Below are positions 11,784 through 22,617 of a stretch of DNA of 57,500 bases, piece after piece. Location: assembly GCA_016946835.1 (NCBI GenBank), contig JACVTC010000027.1:557501-615000 (forward strand). Direction: 5' to 3'. Position numbers and translations under genes: made by a program. Under the pieces are notes generated by a model. The model worked only from the letters and a program-made list of their open reading frames with translations. It was not told the DNA's origin and ran no database searches. Origin of the DNA: Neocallimastix lanati (nom. inval.) (lineage: Eukaryota; Neocallimastigomycota; Neocallimastigomycetes; Neocallimastigales; Neocallimastigaceae). Position 1 is the first letter of the stretch; the number at the start of each line of letters is the position of its first letter.

Positions 11784-13815
11784 ATATTGGAGAGGGGGTT
11801 ACGGAAAATATTGTTAATGCATTAAAAGTTATACCAAGAATTGAAGAAATAAGTATTACATATGGTGCTACATCTGATACCATATCTAGCTCTTTCTATA
11901 CATTGGAAAATTTGAAAAAATTGTAAATATATATATATTATTTTTATAATTAAACGTTACAAAAAGATATATTATTTTATTTTTTCATTAAAAAAAAAGG
12001 AATTAATTTAAATAAATACCCTTTATTAATAATAAAGGATATTAGGTATTTCAATAGATAAAAAAATTATTGATGGACTTACAAAAATGTCTAAACTTGA
12101 AGAATTGTAAATATAAAATATTAAAATTTATTATATTATTAATTATATGTAATAATAAATATATATAATATATATTTACCATATTATATAAATAATCAAT
12201 GTTCAAAAATTTTAAACAACTATCGATAATTATTCTTTAAATAAAAATAATTAAATATGTATTATTATTTCATTTTATATAAAACATTCAGATATTTTGA
12301 AAATATTCCAGTAATAGAAAAGTAAGTTATATACATTTTTTTAAGTAAAAAAGAAATAAAAATAAGATGAAAAAAGTAACAATTTTATTAATATGAATCT
12401 TTTTTTTTTTTTTTTTATTGGTTATTTTAAAAGTTATACTCCATCAAATAATTCAATGACAAACTTAAAATATTTGTAAATATATTTTTATAAGAAAAAT
12501 TCACGATATCATTATCATTATATATAATTATTATATATAATTCTATATAAAACAATATAATAAATATATTAATAATTAATAATTAAAAAAATTCTTTTTA
12601 TTATTATATATGTATATGTATAGTTCTATGTATAATTATAATTGTGGTGAAGATGCTTTAGAAATTCCAGAATTTATATATGATGCTAAAAATCTTGAAA
12701 CTATGTAAAATATATATATTTAAATATATTGTATTGTAAAAAATAAATCATTAAAAATTTTATTATAAATTAATTTTTTATATGTAAAAACAAAGGTATT
12801 TAGATGGTTCATGTATTAGTGGACTTTCAAAAAATGTTGAAAAATTAAAGTCTCTTAAACACTTGTAAGTTTAGAAATGCTTTATTATTGTTATTGTTTA
12901 TAATGATATTATAATCAATAGACTAATTTATTATTAATGAACTAAAACTATTTAATTATTAATGTTATATTATTAAAACTATTTAATTATTAATTTTATA
13001 TCATTTGTTTTAAAATAATTAAATTATTTTTGAAAAATAATTATTAAATTCATTTTTAATTAATTAATATGAATGTTTACATTTTTATATTAATAAATAA
13101 ATAGGACATCGCGATTCGCTAATATCATATTACCTGAACAATTTTCTAAGCTTGATAATCTTGAAACTATGTAAGCGACAAAATTTTGATAAAAGTATAA
13201 ATTATAATTTTAATATTAATTTTATATTAATTTTTTTTTTATTTTTTTTATTTTTTAATTATAGTGAATTACATACTATGAGTTTAACTGAATTTCCTAA
13301 ACAAATATTAAATTTAAAAAATCTTAAAAAAATGTATATTTATGATTAGTATTTTTAACAGATGTAAAATCTTAAATAAAATAATAATTAATTAATTATA
13401 TTATAATTATTTAGTGATTTTAAATATAATACCATTAAATCTATTCCTGAAGAAATTGGTTCCTTTGAAAATCTTGAAGAACTGTAAAATAATTTAATTT
13501 TAATAATAAAGTTAATAACTAAATTTATTCGTTAAAATAGTTAATATAAAATATTAAATATTTTCCATAATTAGTGATTTAGGAAGCAATCAAATTACAG
13601 TTATTCCTAAACAAATTGGAAATCTTAAAAATCTTAAAGTATTGTAAGTATGATTATTATATTTAAATATTTATTTATTAATTATAATATTATGAAATTA
13701 AATGAATATAAATTAATAAATAATTGATTTAATAATTTGTTATAGTTTCTTTGTTATGTTTTTTTTCTCCCAAAAATATAATAAATATAATATTATACTA
13801 AGGATATTACTAATC

Positions 13816-13846
<31 letters not shown>

Positions 13847-15249
13847 TTGTAATATAATGTTATAAAAATATATATATAAACAAATAAAATAATATTATTA
13901 AAGAAATTTAAATAGCAATGCAATTTCAAACTTTGTCGATGAATTAGGCAAACTTGAAAGTCTTGAAGAATTGTATATATACCTTTTTCTTTATTTTTTT
14001 TTATTTTATTTTATTTTATTTTATTATTTTTACTTTATTATATTTATTAATTACTTATAAATTCTTAAACAAATTATTGAGTTATATTAATATTAAATTG
14101 AACAAATTAAAATTTTTTTCTAATAATTTTTGAATTTTATTAGATATTTAAGTAGAAATAAGATTGATTCTGAACTTCCAACTTCTTTAAATGATTTAAA
14201 AAATTTAAAAAATATGTAAGTATATTTGATAGATTATATTAATAATAATGTAATTAGTATTAATAAATGTTTAATTTATTTATTCATTTATTTTTTTATT
14301 TTTTTATTTTTTTTATTAAAAAAATAGAGATGTTGCTAGAAACGTAAATGTAAAAGGAAAAATATTGACAAACGAAAGTCTTGAATCATGTTTATATTCT
14401 GTAAAATATGAATTATGTAAACCTTTGGAAACTATAAAATGTTTGAATGATGAGATGAATGGTGCTTATAAGTTGTGTTCAGATGAAAATATTAAAGAAG
14501 ATGATGATAACAATGATATTAAAGATAATGAAACTGAAAATTCTAATGATGATAACAATTCTAATGATATTGAAGATAATGAAACTGAAGGTTCTAATGA
14601 TGATATCAATAATTCCAATGATATTGAAGATAATGAAACTGAAGATTCCAATGATGATAACAACAATTCCGATGATATTGAAGATAATGAAAATGAAGAT
14701 TCCAATGATGATAACAATAATTCCGATGATATTGAAGATAATGAAACTGAAGATTCCAATGATGATAACAACAATTCCGATGATATTGAAGATAATGAAA
14801 ATGAAGATTCTAATGATGATAACAACAATTCCGATGATATTGAAGGTAATGAAAATGAAGATTCTAATGATGATAACAACAATTCTAATGATATTGAAGA
14901 TAATGAAACTGAAAATTCTAATGATGATAGTAATGATTTTGATGATACTAAAGAAAATATAGATACTGAAAAGCCTTATAATGGTAGAAATGATACTGAT
15001 GATATAAAAATTAGTACCGATGGTAGATGTGGTAAGGGTTTCGGAAAATGTAGAAAAGGTTTTTGTTGTAGCAGGCTTGGCTGGTGTGGTAATTCTGTTG
15101 AACATTGTGCCGCCAGTAATGGCTGTAAGCCAAAGTATGGAAAATGTCGTAATGATATTATTATTAAAACTAGTAAATGTGGTAAAGGCCATGGTAAATG
15201 TAGTAGAGGTCATGGTAAATGTGGTAGAGGTCATGATAAATGTCATTAA
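11262..15249 (+). CDS. Secreted leucine-rich-repeat protein with acidic repeats and C-terminal CBM18
   Basis: Fifteen exons: 11262-11443, 11585-11662, 11782-11922, 12038-12106, 12292-12321, 12434-12475, 12624-12704, 12796-12864, 13105-13170, 13265-13333, 13415-13483, 13575-13643, 13904-13972, 14144-14215 and 14328-15249. All introns are GT-AG and in the same phase (after codon position 2), giving 675 residues. A signal peptide covers residues 1-20 (cleavage after VLA). Most middle exons are 66-72 nt and each encodes one 22-24-residue LRR (for example IPKQIGNLKNLKVL). Then come a Cys-bearing linker and about seven 18-19-residue acidic repeats (SNDDNNNSDDIEDNETED, about 429-571). A CBM18 chitin-binding domain follows (603-642, CGKGFGKC, FCCS, GWCG), then a GHGKC repeat tail. 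It probably sits in or on the cell wall, binding chitin. Function beyond that is unknown. Confidence 0.85.
14504..14935 (+). repeat. Coding minisatellite, about 57-bp units
   Basis: Tandem units of about 54-57 bp, built on AATGATGATAACAA and GATATTGAAGATAATGAA, encode the acidic Asn/Asp/Glu linker of the LRR-CBM18 protein. Adjacent units alternate between GAAACTGAA and GAAAATGAA, suggesting expansion by two-unit blocks. The repeat has no stops in several frames on both strands, which creates spurious overlapping ORFs. Confidence 0.85.
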
Positions 15250-16204
15250 AATTCGAAGTAAATATTCTTTTTCACAAAAAAGTGGGATCAGTATATGCAA
15301 TCTTATTTGTGAAATAGGAGAGAAGAAAAATAAATTTAATTTATATAAATAAAATTTTCATTTTATTTTTTAATTTAAATATTTATTATATCGTATTATA
15401 TTAATACTCTAAAAATATTATTTGTAAAATTAACTTTTTATTTTTTTATTATAATAAAAATATTTTTATATTTAAAATTAAAAAAGATTTTTTTATCTCA
15501 AATTTTTTTATTTATTGCTATAAAAAGTAGATAATAATATTTATTATTACTACTTCTTCATTTTCATTTAAAATATTATCTCTTAAAACATTATTTATAC
15601 TATTATTAAAATACTTTTTTTTATACTATTATAAAAATATATTTTTTTTATACTATTATTAAAATACTTTTTTTTTTTTAATTTTTAAATTATATATATA
15701 AAAATTAAAATTTTTTATTTTTTTTTATAAATACTCTTATCATCATTAATTGAATGAATGGATAAATAATTGTTGAGACATTGTAATTGTAATGTCTGTT
15801 CTTTTTTATCATAAAAGTGTATGAGTAAAAAATTTTGTTGGATCAAAATTATAATAATAAAGTTTAATATAAATTACTCTAATTTTTTGGTATTTAAATT
15901 TATTTTAATTTTATTAATGAATAAAGTTTAAAAGTGATATTTTTATTTGGTATGAGCGGCTAAATGAATACAATACTAAAAAGGATAAAAATTATTGAAA
16001 AATTCAAACTTACTATTTTCTTTCCCTATTAATACCTAACGCTTTCATTGTAATTTACCTTTTTTATCTTTCTTGTTACTAATACAATTTAAATGATTAA
16101 CTATAAGTTATATTATAATAATAAAAAAAAAAAAAAAAAGATACAATAATACTTCTAACACTTTCTCTTATAAGAATAAAATAATTATAATTTTCAATTA
16201 AGTA
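15250..16204. other. Gene-free spacer
   Basis: A/T-rich 3' flank of the LRR gene. TATACTATTATAAAA-like words recur at 15598-15680. A small perfect palindrome GACATT-GTAATTGT-AATGTC lies at about 15777-15796. Nothing coding is supported. Confidence 0.5.
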
Positions 16205-17248
16205 TCTTCTCTATAATTCAAAAAATATAAATGTGTAAAATATGACGATATTATAGAACGTTACTGGAAATCAGTTGCTAAATTTCAAGGTATTAAAGGT
16301 CAAAACTACGATAGTAACAAGTTCTCAAACAATAAAGCTATAATAATGCTTAGCTTAAAATATCCCCAATTCAACTTAGGATTTTCGTGGATTATACGTT
16401 TACGCTGTGGTTATAAATACAATACTACTATTGCTATTAGAATGGGTAGAGTTTCAGAAGATTGTCCAAAGTCCTGCCCATGTTGTGGTGAAGGTAATCA
16501 ATCTTTTGAACATTGGATTTTTAAATGCGATGCTCTTGCATCTTTTAGATGGAATTCTTTAAATTTCATCGATGATCTCTATGTTTTATTCCTTAGGAAG
16601 ATTAGAGCGTTTAATCCTCTTTCTTCCTATGACTCTATTTCTGATTTTGAAGATTATATCAATCATTATATATACTTGTTCCTTCTTGGTGGGACTTTAG
16701 TTTTAAATGAACTACATTTCGATAGTGGGGAACAGAGACATTTAAATGAACTACTTTTCAAAGGTTCATCTGAGTCACCTGTTCCAAAAATTGTGGGCTT
16801 GGCGGAATTCTTAACAAATGCAATACCTATCATAAATAGTTCGTTTGAGCTATTATTTGATAGGTATTGCAAAATATCAAACTTAACCAAGAGCGTCGAC
16901 GTCGTACTGATAAGGCATAATGAAAATACAGGATTATCATCTATTACTACGAAGGGTGATTCTCGCCCTAGTAGCTCAATAAATGATGAATCCGGGGAGA
17001 GTTTAGTGGACACCACACTATCTATTTTAAGGATGTTACTTCTAAATTTTATTTCTTTTTTATTTGATAGGAAGGGTAAAATTCCCGCAAAGTACAACTT
17101 GCCGAAATACATAGTATTTTCGAGCTTTTTTATTTTTTATTTTTTATTTTTTAATTTTTTATTTTTTAATTTCTAATGTACTTTTCACCTACATGTATTT
17201 TTTAAAATAAAATTTAATAAAGTTTTTGGAAGTGTATTCTCTTCCCTG

Positions 17249-17284
<36 letters not shown>

Positions 17285-17294
17285 CTCTATAATT
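16205..17294 (+). mobile_element. 5'-truncated LINE (non-LTR retrotransposon) with 14-bp target duplication
   Basis: The insertion is 16219-17280, flanked by perfect TCTTCTCTATAATT copies at 16205-16218 and 17281-17294. An open frame runs from about 16231 to the TAA at 17174-17176 and encodes the C-terminal end of a LINE polyprotein. It includes a CCHC knuckle CPCCGEGNQSFEHWIFKC (C-x2-C-x8-H-x4-C) typical of the region downstream of the reverse transcriptase, and KSVDVVLIRH encoded by the GTCGACG box (16891-16918). The RT and endonuclease are missing. The 3' end reads AATAAAGTTTTTGGAAGTG, then CCCTGTCTA and about 29 A. Insertion by target-primed reverse transcription is directly supported by the duplication and poly(A). 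Confidence 0.9.
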
Positions 17295-17717
17295 TTTAAT
17301 TTATTTTATTATTTATTTAAATTTAGTATTCATTTAAATTTATTATTCATTTAAATTTATTATTCATTTAAATTTAGTATTCATTTAAATTTATTATTCA
17401 TTTAAATTAATAAAACTAAATTATTGTGTTATAAAAAAAAAGTAGGTAAAAAAATAGTATTTATACCATTTCAACCCCTAAAATATCATTTATATATAAT
17501 ATTATTCCTATTGTATATTGTAACTTTTTTTTAATGGCATTTCATTTTAATTTATTAAAAATATATCTATATTTAATGAGTATTAAATATTTTAATATTA
17601 ATATTTTTTTTACTAATAAAGGGTAGTATATTCAGAATAAGCATCTATTGTTCAAGTGAATTTATTATTTTATTTGCAACACTTTATAATATGTTTTTAA
17701 TTATATAATTAATTATT
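17295..17717. other. Spacer with short tandem repeats
   Basis: Contains five or six copies of a 17-bp ATTCATTTAAATTTA-TT unit (17328-17407). Otherwise A/T-rich and non-coding. Confidence 0.6.
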
Positions 17718-18060
17718 GGGTCAATGGTCTACTCGTAATGCACTCGGATTAATAGTTCGGAGCTTGCTACTCAACCAAAATAAATTCCATTTGACAACCT
17801 ATTCCCTAAAATCGTAAAAGCCATAGAATAAATAATGATCGTTCTTCTCATATAGTGTAGTTAAGGCTTGGCGTAACCAAAATTTTCATATTCTGTGGCT
17901 CTCTGTAAATTCGTAACTGAATGCATCGATGTCAAAATGGTATGGCATAGGAATACCACATGTAAAACTACCATAAAGTCCATCTAATACTATTAAGTTT
18001 TAGGCTATAGATTAGAACAATAATTGAAACTGAATATATAATAATAATAATCATGTAAAA
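17718..18060 (+). mobile_element. Second, older copy of the tRNA-derived SINE
   Basis: It aligns by eye with the minus-strand SINE at 9950-10458. The head is GGGTCAATGGTCTACTCG...AGTTCGGAGCTTGCTACTC (17718-17775), followed by ATTCCATTTGACAACCTA (from about 17787) and ATGATCGTTCTTCTCA. Then come TCTGTAAATTCGTAACTGAATG and the box GCATCGATGTCAAAATGGTATGGCAT (17923-17948), where several CpG positions are now TpG or CpA. The 3' end is unclear (an AAT-rich tail at about 18041-18060) and no target duplication was found. It is more diverged, hence older. Confidence 0.75.
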
Positions 18061-18816
18061 AAAAAATTATAATTTTATATATCTTTTAATCTAAATAAAT
18101 AAATTAAATTAGTTTATTTGTAATACAAAATATATTATATGAAAAATGGTTAGTTGTACAAAAAGAAAAATTGAAGATTCTTAATTAATTAAAATTTAAT
18201 AATAATCAATTTCTAAAATTTAATATATATATTAATTTATTATTAAAACTTTAATTTTTCTATTAGTTTACATAATTTAAGAAAATTCCTAAAAAAAAAA
18301 AAAAAAAATTATGGATTATTATATGATTCATTGCAATATTCATTTATTATTATCATTTTTATTTAGATAAAGACATTATTTGTATTGCTTTGTATAATTA
18401 ATAATTTAAAAATATTTATATTCAATCATTTACTATCTTAGTTTGTGGATTTTTAGAGTGTCAATTTATTTAAAAAAGTCAGTTTATCTCTGTGGAAAAA
18501 TATACTACATAAGTTTGTGACTGTCAATGTACTTTTTATTTTGAAACGAAAAAAAAATTATTTAATATCTAATATTCCTTATTTATTTTACATTTTAATT
18601 TTTAATTTTTATTTATTAATTTATACTAAATTATTATTGGTTAGAAAAAATAAGAGTGATAAATGAATAATAATAATAAAAAAAAAGTATAAAAGAGTGA
18701 CATTTGACGAAATTTAATCTTTAAAAAAACTTTTTTTTAAAAAAAAAATAAACGAATATTACAATAATATAAAAAAAAATTATAAAATAGAATAATTATT
18801 AATATAATTAGAAAAA
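18061..18816. other. Upstream region of the CotH gene
   Basis: A/T-rich with no ORF. No defined promoter element is visible; a poly(A) and (AAT)n cluster lies at 18668-18690. Confidence 0.5.
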
Positions 18817-21580
18817 ATGATACCAAAAAGTGTATTTTTCTTATTGTGTTGTTGTGGTAAATATAAATTGTTTTTTTTTTTTTTTTTAAAAAAAAAAATG
18901 AATTGATATGTATTATTTTTTTAATCAAATTAATTATTAATATATCATTAATTGTATATCAATTTAAATAAATAACTAGTTTACGGGGTTGTATGCATAT
19001 CCGACTTCATTAAACAAGGTCAAAGAGCTGAATTATTTGAATTAATAGATTATGAAATGCCAACCGTAAAGATTTCCATACCAGATGAAGAATTTATTGA
19101 TTTAAAGGATAAAGCTACATACTTTACAAAATTAGATTATAAAGATCTTTTTACATATTTCCCAGATTTATTAAGAAATTATACTTCTGAATTATTAAAA
19201 ATTAACTTTAATGAGGCTTTTCCAGAATATAAATTTAATGAAGTTCTTCCTGAGTTACAAGTGGGAGAAGATGGTTTTGCAAAATATGATGTAGAGCAAG
19301 TAGTCAATGGATTTGACTATGATCCAGAACATTATGATGAAGGAAATCCAGAAAAATTTTTAAAACATTTCCTTTCATCTAATAAAGACTTTAATTTGGT
19401 TGATATTATTGATACTCTTAAAGGAATGAAAATTGCAGATATTGATGATAAAGAAAAAATTGAATCTTTATTTGAAGATATCTATAAATTCTTTGAAAAT
19501 CCATTCGAACAAGATGATGATGAACCAGAGGAATTAAAATTTGATGATATTGTAATAAAGGCTACAATACAAATAAAATTTTTCCTTAAGCTTTTTAGAA
19601 AAATTAACTTTAAAAAATTCTTTCCAAATTCCGATTATAAAATAATTCTACCCGAATTACAAATTGATGATAATGGATATGCAAATTTTAACATAGATGA
19701 AGTATTTTCAGGATTTAATTTTGATCATGAATTTTATAAAGAAAATTATCCAGAGATTTATAATTCTAATGAATTAATGGAAATCATCTTATACAGTAAT
19801 GAAAATTTCAAAATATTTGATATTTTGGATAAAATTGATGAATTAATGATGATCAATAATATAAATGAAAAAGTATTTTTAAATGACCTTGGAAATTTAT
19901 TAACGTCAACAATGATAACTGGTGATTCTTATAGAGAAGAGATGGGTAAAACAGAAGAAAATCAAGCATTTTTTGATGGATCTTTAACAGAATTTAAAAC
20001 AAAAAACGCAACCATGACTTTTGAACTTAATAGGTAAAATATATTCAGAATTATTAAAAAAAAAAAAAAAAAAAAAATACTGAATTATAATAAAAATTAA
20101 ATTTTATATAAAAATTATATAATAATACAATGCATCCTAATTATTATTTATTTTTTATTATATTTAAATTAGAACTAAAAAATCATTCAAGAAAGTTACT
20201 TTCTCTTTAAGTGGTCAATATTCTCGTTATTTCCCAAAACCAAATTATAATATAAAAATTAGAGATGATAAAGAACTTTATGGTCGTAGTCAATTTAAGC
20301 TTCGTTCTGATAGTATTGAACCAACCTATTTGAGAACAAAATTGGTTTCAGATATTCATAATCGCTTAGGTTTAAAATCTTCTTCTGCTAACTACATTCA
20401 ACTCTACATCAATGATGAATACATGGGTTTATATATAATAACTGATAATATTAAATTATCGTGGGTTGAAAAAGAGTATGGTGATAAAGAATCTACTACA
20501 TTATATAAATGTAAAAATATTAGAGATTTATTACCTAAATACTCTAAAGGATGTATTAATGAAAATGATAAAGTTACTGATAATACTGAATGGAATGATT
20601 TCTTAAAGGCTGTTCAAAATGCTAAATCAGCATCTGATCTTGAAGATATTTTTGAAATTGATCATTTCTTATATGAAATGGCAATTGAGTTTTTAGTAAG
20701 TGGATGGGATCATATTCAGAACACTCATAATTTCAATTTATATAAACAACCAAATGGAAAATGGATCTATTTATCCTATGATTTTGATCTTGATATTGGT
20801 CAATATTATGAACATAGTTATGAATTAGCATTCAATGAATTTTCTTATAAATTACATATTATTGATATATTAATTTTACAAGATTCTAGTAGATTTGACA
20901 ATATTTTAAAAGATGTTATTAATAGAGTATTCAATCCATCTATACTTTTCCCACATATTGATGAATTGAAGAAATTTATCAAACCATATGTTGAATTAGA
21001 TAAAATATCAGATTCCAATGGAAGATATCCAGGAAGAATCAACGAAAGTAGAAATAGTTTTTACACCATTGAACAATGGGATGCTTACTCTGAATTTACT
21101 ACAGGATTCTCAGATAGAGTGGCATATGGATTAAAATATTGGATTCTTATGGAATATAGAAATATATGTAATAAATATGATATGGATTGCGATCCAACTT
21201 ATATGGATGAAAATTATTATTATCCTATTAACAAAAATGTAGAATTTAAATATATTTATGATGATTACAGTACCTATGAATATGAAACTGAAATACCAAC
21301 CCAAATTTCATATGAACATCCAACTGCAACTGAACGTCCAACTGAATACATCACCTTTGATGATACTGAAGAGGAAGATGTATATGATGTTGAAATTGAT
21401 TTACCAACAAATAGTACTGATGATGATGAAGAAAGTTCCGATGATGATGAAGATACAACTGAATCTGTTGAATCTTCTGTTACATTATTAACTACTTCAG
21501 TAAACACAGCAACAACTAAGAGAACTATTATTACTAGAACTAAAACAGTTACTATTGGTTATAAAACTATTTTAAACTAA
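18817..21580 (+). CDS. Secreted CotH-family protein
   Basis: Three exons: 18817-18856, 18980-20033 and 20173-21580, joined in frame to 833 residues. Exon 1 supplies a signal peptide (MIPKSVFFLLCCC). The CotH fold starts with VKISIPDEEF (about 42). It resumes at FKTKNATMTFELN, with SFKKVTFSLSG, NIKIRDDKELYGRSQFKLR, NRLGL, YINDEYMGLYIITDNIKLSWVE and the acidic site in GKWIYLSYDFDLDIG (about 560-574). Between the first and second blocks is an insert made of two related copies (about 85-167 and 217-305): NEVLPELQVGEDGFAKYDVE and IILPELQIDDNGYANFNIDE. The C-terminus is a Ser/Thr/Asp-rich tail without dockerin or obvious GPI signal. Bacterial CotH is an atypical protein kinase of the spore coat. 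In gut fungi, CotH modules occur in secreted, often dockerin-bearing proteins; the substrate here is unknown. Confidence 0.9.
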
Positions 21581-21709
21581 TTAAAATTAATTTAAATTTT
21601 TTTTATAAATAATAGTAACTTAACAAAGAATAATTAAACTATCATTAGATTTTGAATAAAAAAAAATATTAATCATAGTTAATAGTAATTTCTGTTATAC
21701 AGTAATATT

Positions 21710-21743
<34 letters not shown>

Positions 21744-22118
21744 AATTACAAAACAATAAATTTAAAGTACTATGTAAACCAATAATATTAAAAGAAAAAT
21801 TAAAATATTAAAATCGATATAATAGACAAATTAAATAGTTTAATAAATAAATAAAAAATAAATAAAAAAATAAATAAATATATAAAAATAAATAAATAAA
21901 TATAAATAAATAATAGATAAATAAATAAATAATAAATAAATAAATATTGATAAATAAATGAAAAATAAAATAAATAATTCATAATAAAATGAACAATTGA
22001 AACAAAATAAATAAATACATAATAAAATAAATATGTAAATGTGTTAAATATATAAAAAAAATAAAGAATTTTTTATTAAAAAAAAACTTTTTCAGTTTAA
22101 ATTATATAAATTATTTTT
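21581..22118. other. Spacer with AAAT-rich tract
   Basis: 3' flank of the CotH gene. It has about 30 A at 21711-21741 and an AAAT-rich low-complexity stretch at 21838-22020. No gene. Confidence 0.6.
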
Positions 22119-22600
22119 TTAAATTTTATTAATAATTTTTATTATTTTCATGGCATACAGGAATTTAACTGTAGCTTCCAAAATCAAATTTTCGTTGTTG
22201 TAGAATAATACGCTATGGTTACAGTTCCCCATTAAGAGTATATTAGTATCGGAATGTAAGTTGATGATGAGGCCTTCTTTGGTTCTCTTTTTTTTGATAT
22301 GGATTCTGAAGTCTGATTTAGCTTTCCCAATACCGTACCATCGGCCATTGTCAAAACCCCAATCACTATATTCATCAGTGGACACAACTTTGGTGGACAC
22401 AACTTCGGGATTTATGGATGAACAACATGGATAAGGTAGATCCAAAATACTGTACGAACATTTTATATAACCTACAACACATAATTTACCATTTTCAGCA
22501 CCTCAGTTGCCAATTTCGTCGACATATTCGACTTCGGTATTTTTATTGGAGCAACCATTAGTATCCACATTTGGCAAATTTTTGTGGAACAAGTTAAATA
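22119..22600 (-). pseudogene. Dead gene with two fungal dockerin (CBM10-type) modules
   Basis: Read on the minus strand from about 22600, one frame gives NGCSNKNTEVEYVDEIGN, then TGA, then GAENGKLCVVG, then LPYPCCSS, VVSTDEYSDWGFDNGRWYGI and a non-dockerin tail ending at TAA near 22119. The spacing of GYPCC-type cysteines and of the (D/G)-WG-(x)ENG-(x)WCGI motif is that of fungal dockerins, which attach enzymes to scaffoldins of the extracellular cellulosome. In copy 1 a TGA sits where the WG tryptophan belongs and the WCGI tryptophan is Leu. In copy 2 the WCGI cysteine is Tyr. No catalytic domain or start is left upstream; an LTR element sits 20 bp away. Confidence 0.75.
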
Positions 22601-22617
22601 ATCATATATTTATCTTT

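Noticed and set aside
14466-15300. Long open frames antisense to the LRR gene's last exon
   Set aside because: They arise from the 57-bp coding repeat; the sense strand encodes a recognisable CBM18 domain in a spliced gene.
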